64,000 bases of DNA from Acidobacteriota bacterium (GTDB taxonomy: Bacteria; Acidobacteriota; Terriglobia; Acidiferrales; UBA7541), in the NCBI GenBank assembly GCA_003165465.1, contig PLUM01000083.1, positions 156 to 64,155 on the forward strand. Reading direction: 5' to 3'. This document shows positions 8,089-15,359 of this stretch, piece by piece. The notes beneath the pieces were generated by a model, which searched no databases, was not told the origin of the DNA, and was given only the letters and a program-made list of their open reading frames with translations. Both the position numbers and the translations under genes were made by a program. Each line of letters begins with the position of its first letter. Position 1 is the first letter of the stretch.

Positions 8089-9807
8089 TCAATTCCTGTT
8101 CTTGGACGCGAGCTTTGACAGGTCGCTGACGCGCGCGGGGACGGCGGCGTTCACTCCAGCCTGCACGCCATTGGGACCCACCGCAAGCAACGACTTGTCG
8201 TCTTGCGGGCAGGACCAACTGGAAACGCTGTTCGGATCGCCGCTGCCTTTGTAGCGCGCCTGCTCGGGAAATTTGCAGAGCGGCATGGTGCGGTCCACCA
8301 CGTTGTTCGTCGAGTGCGTCGCGGGAATGGTCTCGGGCGCGACGCCCTTCTCCACCCATTGCTCAATGGCGTTCAACGTCTCAAACGAGGTTGGACCCGC
8401 GCCAGTAAGACAGTGTTGCATTCCGGGCACCATAAAAAGGCGCGCGTGCGCCTGTAGTTTGTCGTAGCCTCCATTACTCTGCGCCAGGTCTTCGTAAAAC
8501 CAGATGCTCCGGTAGGGAGAGATGATCAAGTCGTCGTAGCCGTGGTACATCAACAGCTTTCCGCCCTTCGCGAAAAATTCTCCATACTGCGATGGAGCGC
8601 CGGGAAGATCGGCGGCGAGGCGCGTGTACACGAGATTCAGCGCATCGCTCTTCACCACGCCGCTCGTCTCGATCGTGTTGTTCATATTCTTCGTTCCATC
8701 GTAGTAGCCAAGCTTCATCAGGATATTTTGGGTGAGGGACCAATTGTCCGGTACGGTGCCATCGCCCCAGGGCTTGGCGGATGCGGGATCGGCGGGCGGC
8801 GCATCGAGATAATTCGCCACTCCGCGCTGAGTCACATTCACCTGTCCCAGATTGCCGACCGACGCGCCCGGATAGATCAATCTTCCCTGCTCGTCGCGTA
8901 CAGGGTCCATGATCCGCTTGAGCGCGTCCGCCTGCTTCTGCGTGAGAATTTCGGGAACCAGCGCGTCCGGCTGGAACGCGCACTTCGCCGGATTCTGAAT
9001 CAGGCCGTCGGCAACGCCGTCGGCCTTGTCGCACTGCTTCAGGATCGCCGCGCCAACCTCCGCGAATTTCGCGGCGGGGATATACGCGTCCAGCAGCGCC
9101 GTCGCGTTTTTCAAGCTCCACAACGATGTGCCCACGGGATCGATCCAGGGCGATCCGGAAATGATGCCGTCGTAGTCGCTCGGAAAGCGCGAAGCTTCAA
9201 TCAGGCCCATCTTGCCGCCATTCGAGCAGCCATCGAAGTACGAGCGCTCGATCGCGCCCGCGTGGTAGTAATTCTTGACGAGCAGCTTCGCGGCAAGCGT
9301 CATCTGGTGAACAGCGCGGTAAAAATAATCCACAATTTTCGGCATGTCGGGCGAGCCCGGCGCGGTGTATTCCCACGCCGGATCGGACGCGAGGTGGCCC
9401 GTATCCGTAATCGCCGTGGCATATCCTCGCGCAAGGAACAAGGGCCTGTCGCCTGGATTCGCCGAAGAGTTGAGCGTGCCCGCCAGGCCACCGACTCCAT
9501 GGAAGACGAATTTTCCGTTCCAGTTGACGGGCAGCATGACTTCGAAATTTGTGGAGCCGGGTTCGGCGCCATCCCCGCTCGTCATGAGAGAACCTTTCAC
9601 GTCGCAATACTCGGGATTGGGCGCGGCCGCCGGCACATCGTTCGCGGAGGCAATTGTCATGCCGGGAACGCCAAGAGCGGCCACCGCGGCCGTCGTGCAA
9701 TCGGCCCGCGCCGGAACATTCGCAAATGTGGTGCAGAACACCACCGCGAGCGCAAACTGCAAAACGAAAGCGTGAAACCCTCCGAGACTTTCCGCGCGAG
9801 TCTTCAC
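8089..9807 (-). CDS. Tannase/feruloyl esterase family alpha/beta hydrolase
   Basis: A 572-residue exported enzyme. GTG 9807 is chosen because GGAGGGA lies 6 bases before it and a signal peptide follows (VKTRAESLGGFHAFVLQF...ARA). The nucleophile elbow is DGCSNGGKMG, with the Ser flanked by Cys. The acid is in YHGYDDLIISP and the base in VPGMQHC, so the CS-D-HC arrangement of tannases and feruloyl esterases is complete, with the two Cys placed to form a disulfide that ties the catalytic residues together. It would cleave ester bonds of plant phenolics such as feruloylated or galloylated compounds outside the cytoplasm. The gene stands alone on the minus strand among plus-strand exported proteins. 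Confidence 0.85.
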   Translation of the reverse strand: MKTRAESLGGFHAFVLQFALAVVFCTTFANVPARADCTTAAVAALGVPGMTIASANDVPAAAPNPEYCDVKGSLMTSGDGAEPGSTNFEVMLPVNWNGKFVFHGVGGLAGTLNSSANPGDRPLFLARGYATAITDTGHLASDPAWEYTAPGSPDMPKIVDYFYRAVHQMTLAAKLLVKNYYHAGAIERSYFDGCSNGGKMGLIEASRFPSDYDGIISGSPWIDPVGTSLWSLKNATALLDAYIPAAKFAEVGAAILKQCDKADGVADGLIQNPAKCAFQPDALVPEILTQKQADALKRIMDPVRDEQGRLIYPGASVGNLGQVNVTQRGVANYLDAPPADPASAKPWGDGTVPDNWSLTQNILMKLGYYDGTKNMNNTIETSGVVKSDALNLVYTRLAADLPGAPSQYGEFFAKGGKLLMYHGYDDLIISPYRSIWFYEDLAQSNGGYDKLQAHARLFMVPGMQHCLTGAGPTSFETLNAIEQWVEKGVAPETIPATHSTNNVVDRTMPLCKFPEQARYKGSGDPNSVSSWSCPQDDKSLLAVGPNGVQAGVNAAVPARVSDLSKLASKNRN

Positions 9808-9896
9808 CTGCGTCCCTCCAAAGTGCGTGGCGTTATATGGCAAGCTTGGGTTGTCAGAGAGTAATCCCAAACAGGCCTCCCTGTCACTGCCCGAAT

Positions 9897-9968
9897 GTAG
9901 CGCGGGCTTCAGCCTGCGGGGGCTAGTTCTTGCGGGGACTAAACCCCGCAGGCTGAAGCCCGCGCTAC
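9897..9968. repeat. Dispersed palindromic repeat, locus 3
   Basis: A near-perfect hairpin GTAGCGCGGGCTTCAGCC ... GGCTGAAGCCCGCGCTACT with a GGGGCTAGTTCTTGCGGGG interior that itself pairs with the CCCCGC on the far arm. It lies between the divergent esterase and cytochrome c genes, so it cannot be a terminator of either. Confidence 0.88.
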
Positions 9969-10137
9969 TGACTCATCTAAACCACAGGCAGCTCCCTCAT
10001 TGCTTTTCAGGCAGGTGATGACTTAGGATTAGCCCGCATCCGATCGCGGCCGGTTTTTCAAACATTGGCAGGAAACCAGCGGCGGAAGTGCATTCTTGCT
10101 CCAAAAATAAAATCAGCGAGAGGATCATCGAAAACGT
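9969..10137 (+). other. Leader region of the cytochrome c gene
   Basis: The 330-bp gap between the divergent esterase and cytochrome genes holds the repeat at 9897-9968 and then this stretch. An AT-rich patch CAAAAATAAAATC at about 10101-10113 is the best candidate for promoter melting. AGAGGA near 10119 is the only ribosome-binding-site-like box, at unusually long spacing from the ATG at 10138. I see no other feature. Confidence 0.3.
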
Positions 10138-11466
10138 ATGAACAAGAAATTTCCCGTGCGCGGTGTTTCCGGAATCCTGGGAATACTGGCAATAGCCGTC
10201 GTCACGCTGGGCATCTCCGCCCCAAGTATCCGTGCCCAAGCTCCCGCAGCCACTCCTCCGGCGCCCGCGCTCCTGGCCGCCGATATGAAGGGCAAAACCG
10301 CCGAGCAGTTCTATAAAAACATCAAGGTGCTCAAGGGCATTCCAGCCGATCAAGTACATCCCGCGATGGAATACATCATCACCGCGCTGGGAGTGGGTTG
10401 CGGCTATTGTCACGTCATCGGCAAATTCGATCTGGACGACAAGCGCGAGAAACACGTTGCGCGGAGCATGATCCAGATGACGCTGGCTCTGGACAGCACC
10501 GTATTCGATGGCAAGCGCGAACTGACCTGCTACACCTGCCATCGCGGCGTTGCAAAAGCCGCGGCCACGCTGTTGCTCCCCGGCGATAAATCGCCCACGG
10601 AAAAAACAGCCATGGAAGTTTTCCCATCTATCGCGCTCAAGGATTTCGCGAATCTCGACGCCAGCATGTCGCCGAGTAAAGCGCCCGCAACCGTGGTATC
10701 CGGCCCGGCTCCGGCGCCTATGCCCGCTGCCGCTCCCGCCGCGCCGCTTCCGTCCGCGCAAGAACTTTTCGACAAGTACGAGCAGGCTCTCGGCGGCCAG
10801 GCAGCCGTCGGCAAAATCAGTTCCCTCTCCTTTAAGGGAACCGCCGACATGCTCGTGCCCCCACCTCCCGGCCCTCCAGGTGGACCGCCGCCAGCGCCTC
10901 CGGCAATGGGCACCGTTCCGGCCGAGCACTACGCCAAGTCTCCGAAGGGAGTCATCTTCGTGACGCTCCCCGGACGAGGTCCCGTGATGATGGGCTTCGA
11001 CGGAACCATCGGCTGGCACAACACGCCGATCCGCGAAGACACGGGCGATGAGTTGCGCTTGATCACCGCGCTGGGCGAGCAATTTCCCGGCATCGAATTC
11101 AGAAAAGACCACACGAGCGTTCAGGTCGACGCGATAGAAAAAATCGGCGAACGCGATACATACCGCGTCGTGGGCACACGCAAAGACGGCTTTGCCGTAA
11201 TCGATCGAATCAATTTCGACGTGCAAACCGGATTGCTCGTGCGCACCTACACAACCATGCAGAGCGTGATCGGCTCCTTCCCCGAGGAAACCTTTTACGA
11301 AGATTACCGCGACGTCAGCGGCGTCAAGGTTCCGTTTACCATGCGCGTCGTCAGCGCGGAAGGAAACCGTACCTATAAGTGGGCGCAGGTCGACGCAAAC
11401 GCTTCCATCGAGGATGCGAAGTTCACAAAGCCCGTTCCTCCGGCACCAAAGCCGGCGGCAAACTAA
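10138..11466 (+). CDS. Diheme cytochrome c, photosynthetic-reaction-centre cytochrome subunit type, with C-terminal lipoprotein-carrier-like domain
   Basis: A 442-residue exported protein with a signal peptide over residues 1-37. Residues about 45-165 hold two heme motifs, CGYCH and CYTCH, in the arrangement GVGCGYCHV ... M..M ... LTCYTCHRG that defines the cytochrome c subunit family of photosynthetic reaction centres. In Acidobacteriota such genes occur widely without reaction-centre genes. A Pro/Ala-rich linker (about 185-205) leads to a C-terminal domain beginning ELFDKYEQALGGQAAVGKI that resembles LolA-like lipoprotein-carrier or outer-membrane sorting folds found fused to this cytochrome. 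A PPPPGPPGGPPPAPP loop interrupts it near 240-255. It probably transfers electrons in the periplasm; the partner is unknown. Confidence 0.8.
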   Translation: MNKKFPVRGVSGILGILAIAVVTLGISAPSIRAQAPAATPPAPALLAADMKGKTAEQFYKNIKVLKGIPADQVHPAMEYIITALGVGCGYCHVIGKFDLDDKREKHVARSMIQMTLALDSTVFDGKRELTCYTCHRGVAKAAATLLLPGDKSPTEKTAMEVFPSIALKDFANLDASMSPSKAPATVVSGPAPAPMPAAAPAAPLPSAQELFDKYEQALGGQAAVGKISSLSFKGTADMLVPPPPGPPGGPPPAPPAMGTVPAEHYAKSPKGVIFVTLPGRGPVMMGFDGTIGWHNTPIREDTGDELRLITALGEQFPGIEFRKDHTSVQVDAIEKIGERDTYRVVGTRKDGFAVIDRINFDVQTGLLVRTYTTMQSVIGSFPEETFYEDYRDVSGVKVPFTMRVVSAEGNRTYKWAQVDANASIEDAKFTKPVPPAPKPAAN

Positions 11467-11540
11467 CGAACCGCGCGCAGGAGAATCCGGATCGGTGCAA
11501 GCCATCGCGCACGCGCCGATCCGGATGATGCGCAACACCC

Positions 11541-11604
11541 ATGCGCAGGATCCATGCGCCTGATCTATGCGCTTGATCCATGCGCCTGATCATGCGCTTG
11601 ATTC
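11541..11604 (+). repeat. Five tandem 13-bp repeats
   Basis: Five head-to-tail copies of ATGCGCYTGATCY at 11541-11553, 11554-11566, 11567-11579, 11580-11591 (12 bp) and 11592-11604. They end 24 bp before the start of the second DUF6152 gene. Each copy contains ATG, so they give several short upstream reading frames. Confidence 0.9.
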
Positions 11605-11627
11605 ATGGGCCGATGCGGAGGTTGAAG

Positions 11628-12014
11628 ATGAAAACGAAAATCCGCTTTTTCGCGTTTGCCCTTCTGGCCGCTTCCGCCTGTTCCCTTCCACTATTTGCCC
11701 ATCACGGCTCGCTGGGCTACGACACGCAGCACGAAACAACCGTGAAGGGCGGAACCGTTACGCGTTTCGAGTTCACCAATCCGCATGTCATCATCGTTTG
11801 GGAAACAAAGGACGACAAGGGCGCTGTTCAGCAATGGACCGCCGAAACGACGAACCCCAACACTCTCTACCGTTACGGATGGAATAAGGACGTCCTCAAG
11901 CCGGGAACGGAACTCCAGATTGTGGCCGGCAACCGCTGCAAGAATGGAGAGAACTGTATGCGCCTCAGGAAAATCGTGCTGGCCTCAGGAAAAGATTTGC
12001 CGGTCCCGAACTGA
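11628..12014 (+). CDS. DUF6152 family exported protein (copy 2)
   Basis: A 128-residue protein starting at ATG 11628 with GCGGAGG upstream and a signal peptide (MKTKIRFFAFALLAASACSLPLFA) cut just before HHG. It shares with copy 1 (6649-7047) the landmarks HHGSLGYD, KGGTVTRFEFTNPHVII, YRYGWNKDVLKPG and CMRLRKIVLASGK. It has two Cys (GNRCKNGENCMRL) that copy 1 lacks, probably a disulfide. It follows the reaction-centre-type cytochrome gene by 161 bp, a gap filled partly with 13-bp tandem repeats. The function is unknown. Confidence 0.78.
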   Translation: MKTKIRFFAFALLAASACSLPLFAHHGSLGYDTQHETTVKGGTVTRFEFTNPHVIIVWETKDDKGAVQQWTAETTNPNTLYRYGWNKDVLKPGTELQIVAGNRCKNGENCMRLRKIVLASGKDLPVPN

Positions 12015-12070
12015 CGATTTCCCTCGGCCCACCGGTCAACAAGCCTTTCGCACATCCACTAGACAGAGTC

Positions 12071-12141
12071 ACAGGCTAAACAGGTTGCGGGGGTTAATTC
12101 TTGCAAGGACTAAACCCCGCAGGCTGAAGCCCGCGCTACTA
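12071..12141. repeat. Dispersed palindromic repeat, locus 4 (left arm decayed)
   Basis: The right arm GGCTGAAGCCCGCGCTACT and the CTAAACCCCGC interior match locus 3 closely. The left arm has decayed to CAGGCTAAACAGGTTGCGGGG. The repeat lies in the convergent gap and abuts the TAA stop of kdsB on the minus strand. Confidence 0.8.
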
Positions 12142-12144
12142 GAA

Positions 12145-12897
12145 TTACGATGCGGATGCTGCTTCGCGCAGCAACCGTTCGACGCGGGCAACGTCTTCCG
12201 GCACGTCCACGCTGACCGAGTCGTGGACGGTTTCCGCGACGCGAATCTTGTAGCCGTTTTCCATCCAACGAAGCTGTTCAAGCTGCTCGATGCGCTCGAG
12301 GTCTCCGACCGGCAGCGTCGGAAACTCCAGCAGCGCCGCGCGCCGGAAGGCGTACAGCCCGAGATGCTTCATGTGCTGCACGTGCACCGGGGCCTCTCGG
12401 TCGCGCACCCACGGAATGGGCGCGCGCGAAAAATAGAGCGCGTTGCCGTCAAAATCCAGCACCACTTTCACGATATTCGGGTCCATGATGTCGGCGGGCT
12501 TCGCGATCGGAACCATGAGCGTGGCGATCAAAACTTCCGCCTCGGACTCGATGGCCTCGACCAGCGTGTCAATCGCTTCCGGCTCGACCAGCGGCTCGTC
12601 CCCCTGCACGTTCACGAATACTTCTTCCCCGCTGCCAGGAATGTGCGCGGCCACTTCCGCAACGCGCTCGGTGCCGGAGCGGTGCTCCGAACGAGTCATC
12701 ACAGCCTCGGCCCCAAAAGCAGCCGCTGCCTTCAGAATGCGTTCATCGTCCGTGGCGACGATCACGCGCGAGATTCGCTTGGCCTGGCTCGCCCGCTCCC
12801 ACACGCGCTGGATCATCGGCTTCCCCGCGAGGGGCACGAGCGGCTTGCCCGGCAAACGGGTGGCGGAATAACGAGCGGGAATCACGGCGATGGCCAT
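12145..12897 (-). CDS. kdsB: 3-deoxy-manno-octulosonate cytidylyltransferase
   Basis: A 250-residue cytoplasmic enzyme of normal KdsB length. The N-terminal nucleotide-binding loop is IPARYSATRLPGKPL, followed by RVIVATDDERI, SGTERVAEV and NVQGDEPLVEP, all KdsB hallmarks. It activates KDO as CMP-KDO for attachment to lipid A, so the organism makes a Gram-negative outer membrane with KDO, in line with lpxD at 44735. The gene is divergent from the VWA gene across 306 bp that hold a palindromic repeat and a candidate promoter for the plus-strand gene. Confidence 0.95.
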   Translation of the reverse strand: MAIAVIPARYSATRLPGKPLVPLAGKPMIQRVWERASQAKRISRVIVATDDERILKAAAAFGAEAVMTRSEHRSGTERVAEVAAHIPGSGEEVFVNVQGDEPLVEPEAIDTLVEAIESEAEVLIATLMVPIAKPADIMDPNIVKVVLDFDGNALYFSRAPIPWVRDREAPVHVQHMKHLGLYAFRRAALLEFPTLPVGDLERIEQLEQLRWMENGYKIRVAETVHDSVSVDVPEDVARVERLLREAASAS

Positions 12898-13018
12898 AAG
12901 TTTCCTTCGCGCGCCAATTCACGGTATGCGCGGCGGAACAAGGAAATCCTACCACAATGCTCACAGAGCGCCACGAGGATGCCGAAATGCAGTGATGGCG
13001 CCTCGAGGCTCGTGATTA

Positions 13019-13055
13019 TTTTAGTAGCGCCAGCGGGACGCCGGCGCTACTAAAA
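13019..13055. repeat. Short perfect hairpin, GTAGCGCC repeat subtype, locus 5
   Basis: A 13-bp perfect stem TTTTAGTAGCGCC / GGCGCTACTAAAA encloses an 11-nt loop. It lies between divergent kdsB and the VWA gene, so it is not a terminator. Related GTAGCGCCGGC hairpins occur at 15231 and 47411. Confidence 0.85.
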
Positions 13056-13101
13056 CCAACCAGTGCGCGTACAAATAAATTCCCGCAACGCTGTCCGGGA
13101 C

Positions 13102-13129
13102 TTGCGTACATTTCCCCGGGTGGTAGAAT
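13102..13129 (+). promoter_or_regulatory. Candidate promoter for the first VWA gene
   Basis: TTGCGT at 13102-13107 and TAGAAT at 13124-13129 are separated by 16 bp. Transcription would start near 13136, giving a leader of about 68 nt before ATG 13204. The rest of the 12898-13203 gap holds the hairpin at 13019-13055 and nothing else I can identify. Confidence 0.45.
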
Positions 13130-13203
13130 GGCCGCAGGTTTCAGAACCTCATGTCGGAATCGGCCGTACCCCCCGGGCAGGGCCGGCAAAGGCAGGCAAT
13201 GCG

Positions 13204-14187
13204 ATGATGACAAGGCAAAATCGAATTTGTCTTCGCGCAGTCGCCGTGGTTGCGTGCGCGCTGCTGGCGACCACTGCGTTCAATCAGACACAAGCCCCCG
13301 TCTCGCCGCCGAACGAATCCCCCGCTCCGCAAATCAAGCCGGGACAGGCGATCAAGCTCGACGTCAGCATGACCCTCGTGAACCTCACGGTCGCGGATCC
13401 GCTGGACCGTCTTGTCACCGGTCTGGAAAGGGAACATTTTCGCGTATTTGAAGACGGAGTCGAGCAGGAGATCCTCACGCTATCGAGCGAGGATGTGCCG
13501 GTTTCGATCGGACTGGTTTTCGACATGAGCGGCAGCATGTCGGACAAGGTGGAAAAAGCCCGCCAGGCCGCCATCCAATTCATGCGCACGGCAAATCCTC
13601 TCGATCAATTTTTTCTGGTGAGCTTCAACGATCGCGCCGAACTCACCAGCGGGTTCACCAGCAGCGTGGATGACTTGCAAAACCGCATGCTCTTCACCGC
13701 ATCGCGCGGGCGCACGGCGCTGCTCGATGCCGTCTATCTTGGCCTCAGCCAGATGAGGGGTGCACATAACGGCAAACGGGCCTTGCTCATCATATCGGAT
13801 GGAGGCGATAATCATAGTCGCTACAGTGAAAATGACGTTAAGAACTATCTGAAGGAAGCCGACTGCCAGCTGTACGCAATCGGCATATTCGATCCGATCG
13901 GCATTCGCTCCCGAACGAGCGAGGAACTGGAAGGGCCTTCCCTGCTTTCCGAAATGACGGAAATGACCGGAGGCCGCGTCTTTCCGGTGGGAAATCTAGG
14001 CGAACTGCCCGACATTGCCGCGAAAATCGGAATGGAGCTTCGAAACCAATATGTTCTGGGATACAAGTCGGGCAATCCGCAACACAACGGCACGTGGCGA
14101 AAAATCAAGGTCAAGATGCGCCCACCCAAGGGGCTTCCTCCCCTCTCTGTTTACGCAAAGACCGGCTACTACGCTCCGGTCGAGTAG
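13204..14187 (+). CDS. VWFA-related acidobacterial domain protein (first of a tandem pair)
   Basis: A 327-residue exported protein. ATG 13204 is chosen since a signal peptide follows (MMTRQNRICLRAVAVVACALLATTAF). An N-terminal beta domain (VTLVNLTVxDxxxxxVxGLxxxxFRVFEDGVEQEI pattern) leads into a von Willebrand A domain with the metal site DMSGSMSDK, a conserved Thr in SRGRTALLDA and an IISDGGDN loop. This is the TIGR03436 type, strongly enriched in Acidobacteriota. It probably works as a periplasmic adhesion or complex-assembly domain that binds a partner through Mg2+. It is followed 22 bp later by a paralogue. Confidence 0.88.
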   Translation: MMTRQNRICLRAVAVVACALLATTAFNQTQAPVSPPNESPAPQIKPGQAIKLDVSMTLVNLTVADPLDRLVTGLEREHFRVFEDGVEQEILTLSSEDVPVSIGLVFDMSGSMSDKVEKARQAAIQFMRTANPLDQFFLVSFNDRAELTSGFTSSVDDLQNRMLFTASRGRTALLDAVYLGLSQMRGAHNGKRALLIISDGGDNHSRYSENDVKNYLKEADCQLYAIGIFDPIGIRSRTSEELEGPSLLSEMTEMTGGRVFPVGNLGELPDIAAKIGMELRNQYVLGYKSGNPQHNGTWRKIKVKMRPPKGLPPLSVYAKTGYYAPVE

Positions 14188-14209
14188 CTGGGGCGGTGTC
14201 TCCACACTT

Positions 14210-15211
14210 GTGATTACATTTTTTCTCGCCCTGTTCGGCTTGGCTTTTTCGGCGCGTGTGTGCGCGCAACAGCAGCAGGCGCCCATATCGACCACCACGC
14301 AGCCTCCCGCGCCAAACGTTCCTCCCCCACAGGACAACACGGCCGCGTACAAGATCAAGTCGCAAGTCAGCCTGGTCGTGCTGCGCGTAACCGTGCTGAA
14401 CGATCGCAGTGTGTTCGTGCCCGGACTGGGGGAAGCGAATTTCCGTGTATTCGAGGACAAGGCCGAGCAGAAACTTTCCCTCTTCAAACAGGAGGATGTG
14501 CCCGTCAGCTTTGGCCTGATCGTGGACAATAGCGGCAGCATGAGGGAAAAGCGCCCGCAAGTGAACGCTGCGGCGCTTACGTTCGTCAAGACGTCCAATC
14601 CGGCGGACGAGGGATTCGTCGTCAATTTCAACGACGACTACTACCTGGACACCGAGCACGATTTCACGAGCGACCTCCCTGAACTGAGAACCGCGCTGGA
14701 ACGCATCGATGCGCGCGGCAGCACGGCGCTTTACGACGCCGTCATCGGCTCGCTGGATCACCTGAAAAAAGGCACTCGCGACAAGAAAGTTCTCCTGGTC
14801 GTCACCGATGGCGAGGACAATGCCAGCCGGCACAGCCTGGAAAATGCGGTCGAGCAGGCGCAGCGCTCCAACGCCGTGATTTACGCGGTAGGCGTCTTCA
14901 GCGACGACGACATCAAGCACAATCATGGCGCCATGAAGAAGGCGCGGACCGCGCTCAGTGATCTGGCCAACGCCACAGGCGGTCTGGCCTTTTTCCCCGA
15001 AAATGTCGCGGACACGGAAGCCATCTGCACGCAGATCGCCCACGATATTCGCAATCAATACACGCTCGCCTACTATCCAACCAACACGGCGCGCGACGGC
15101 TCGTTCCGCGCCGTGCAGGTGCAGGTGTCGGCGGCGCACTCCGCCGGAAAACTCTCGGTCCGCACACGCGCCGGATACTACGCGCCCCGTACTCCAACCT
15201 CCGGGAATTAG
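14210..15211 (+). CDS. VWFA-related acidobacterial domain protein (second of a tandem pair)
   Basis: A 333-residue exported protein. GTG 14210 is chosen because the frame upstream runs through the previous gene and a signal peptide starts here (MITFFLALFGLAFSARVCAQ). It has the same build as its neighbour: a FRVFEDKAEQKL strand, metal site DNSGSMREK, ARGSTALYDAV, then VVTDGEDN. About half of the landmark residues are shared, so this is a tandem duplication that has diverged. The two would be co-transcribed. A hairpin repeat block at 15231-15326 follows and could end the transcript. Confidence 0.86.
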   Translation: MITFFLALFGLAFSARVCAQQQQAPISTTTQPPAPNVPPPQDNTAAYKIKSQVSLVVLRVTVLNDRSVFVPGLGEANFRVFEDKAEQKLSLFKQEDVPVSFGLIVDNSGSMREKRPQVNAAALTFVKTSNPADEGFVVNFNDDYYLDTEHDFTSDLPELRTALERIDARGSTALYDAVIGSLDHLKKGTRDKKVLLVVTDGEDNASRHSLENAVEQAQRSNAVIYAVGVFSDDDIKHNHGAMKKARTALSDLANATGGLAFFPENVADTEAICTQIAHDIRNQYTLAYYPTNTARDGSFRAVQVQVSAAHSAGKLSVRTRAGYYAPRTPTSGN

Positions 15212-15230
15212 AATTCCTTTTCGTCCCAAA

Positions 15231-15326
15231 GTAGCGCCGGCCAGTTTTTGTAGCTCGCCTCTTCAGAGGCGAGGGTTTCCCGCCAGTCCGGCAGAAAACC
15301 CCCGCGTCTGAAGACGCGGGCTACAG
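15231..15326. repeat. Double-hairpin palindromic repeat, locus 6
   Basis: Two palindromes: GTAGCTCGCCTCTTCAGAGGCGAGG and CCCGCGTCTGAAGACGCGGGCTAC, preceded by a GTAGCGCCGG half-site. The centre is TCTTCAGA or TCTGAAGA instead of CTTCAG, a second sequence subtype of the same architecture. It sits in the convergent gap between the VWA pair and deoB. Confidence 0.85.
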
Positions 15327-15359
15327 TGCGTGTTTGACGCAAGGAATAGCGCACAATAA

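Noticed and set aside
8542..9864. A 440-codon open frame opposite the esterase gene
   Set aside because: Antisense artefact; the esterase frame has complete catalytic motifs and a signal peptide.
10138..11466. Evidence for phototrophy from the reaction-centre-type cytochrome
   Set aside because: No reaction-centre, bacteriochlorophyll or carotenoid cluster is in the window, and this cytochrome family is common in non-phototrophic Acidobacteriota.
13019..13055. An intrinsic terminator downstream of kdsB
   Set aside because: The hairpin lies upstream of kdsB, between divergent genes, so it cannot end either transcript; it belongs to the repeat family.
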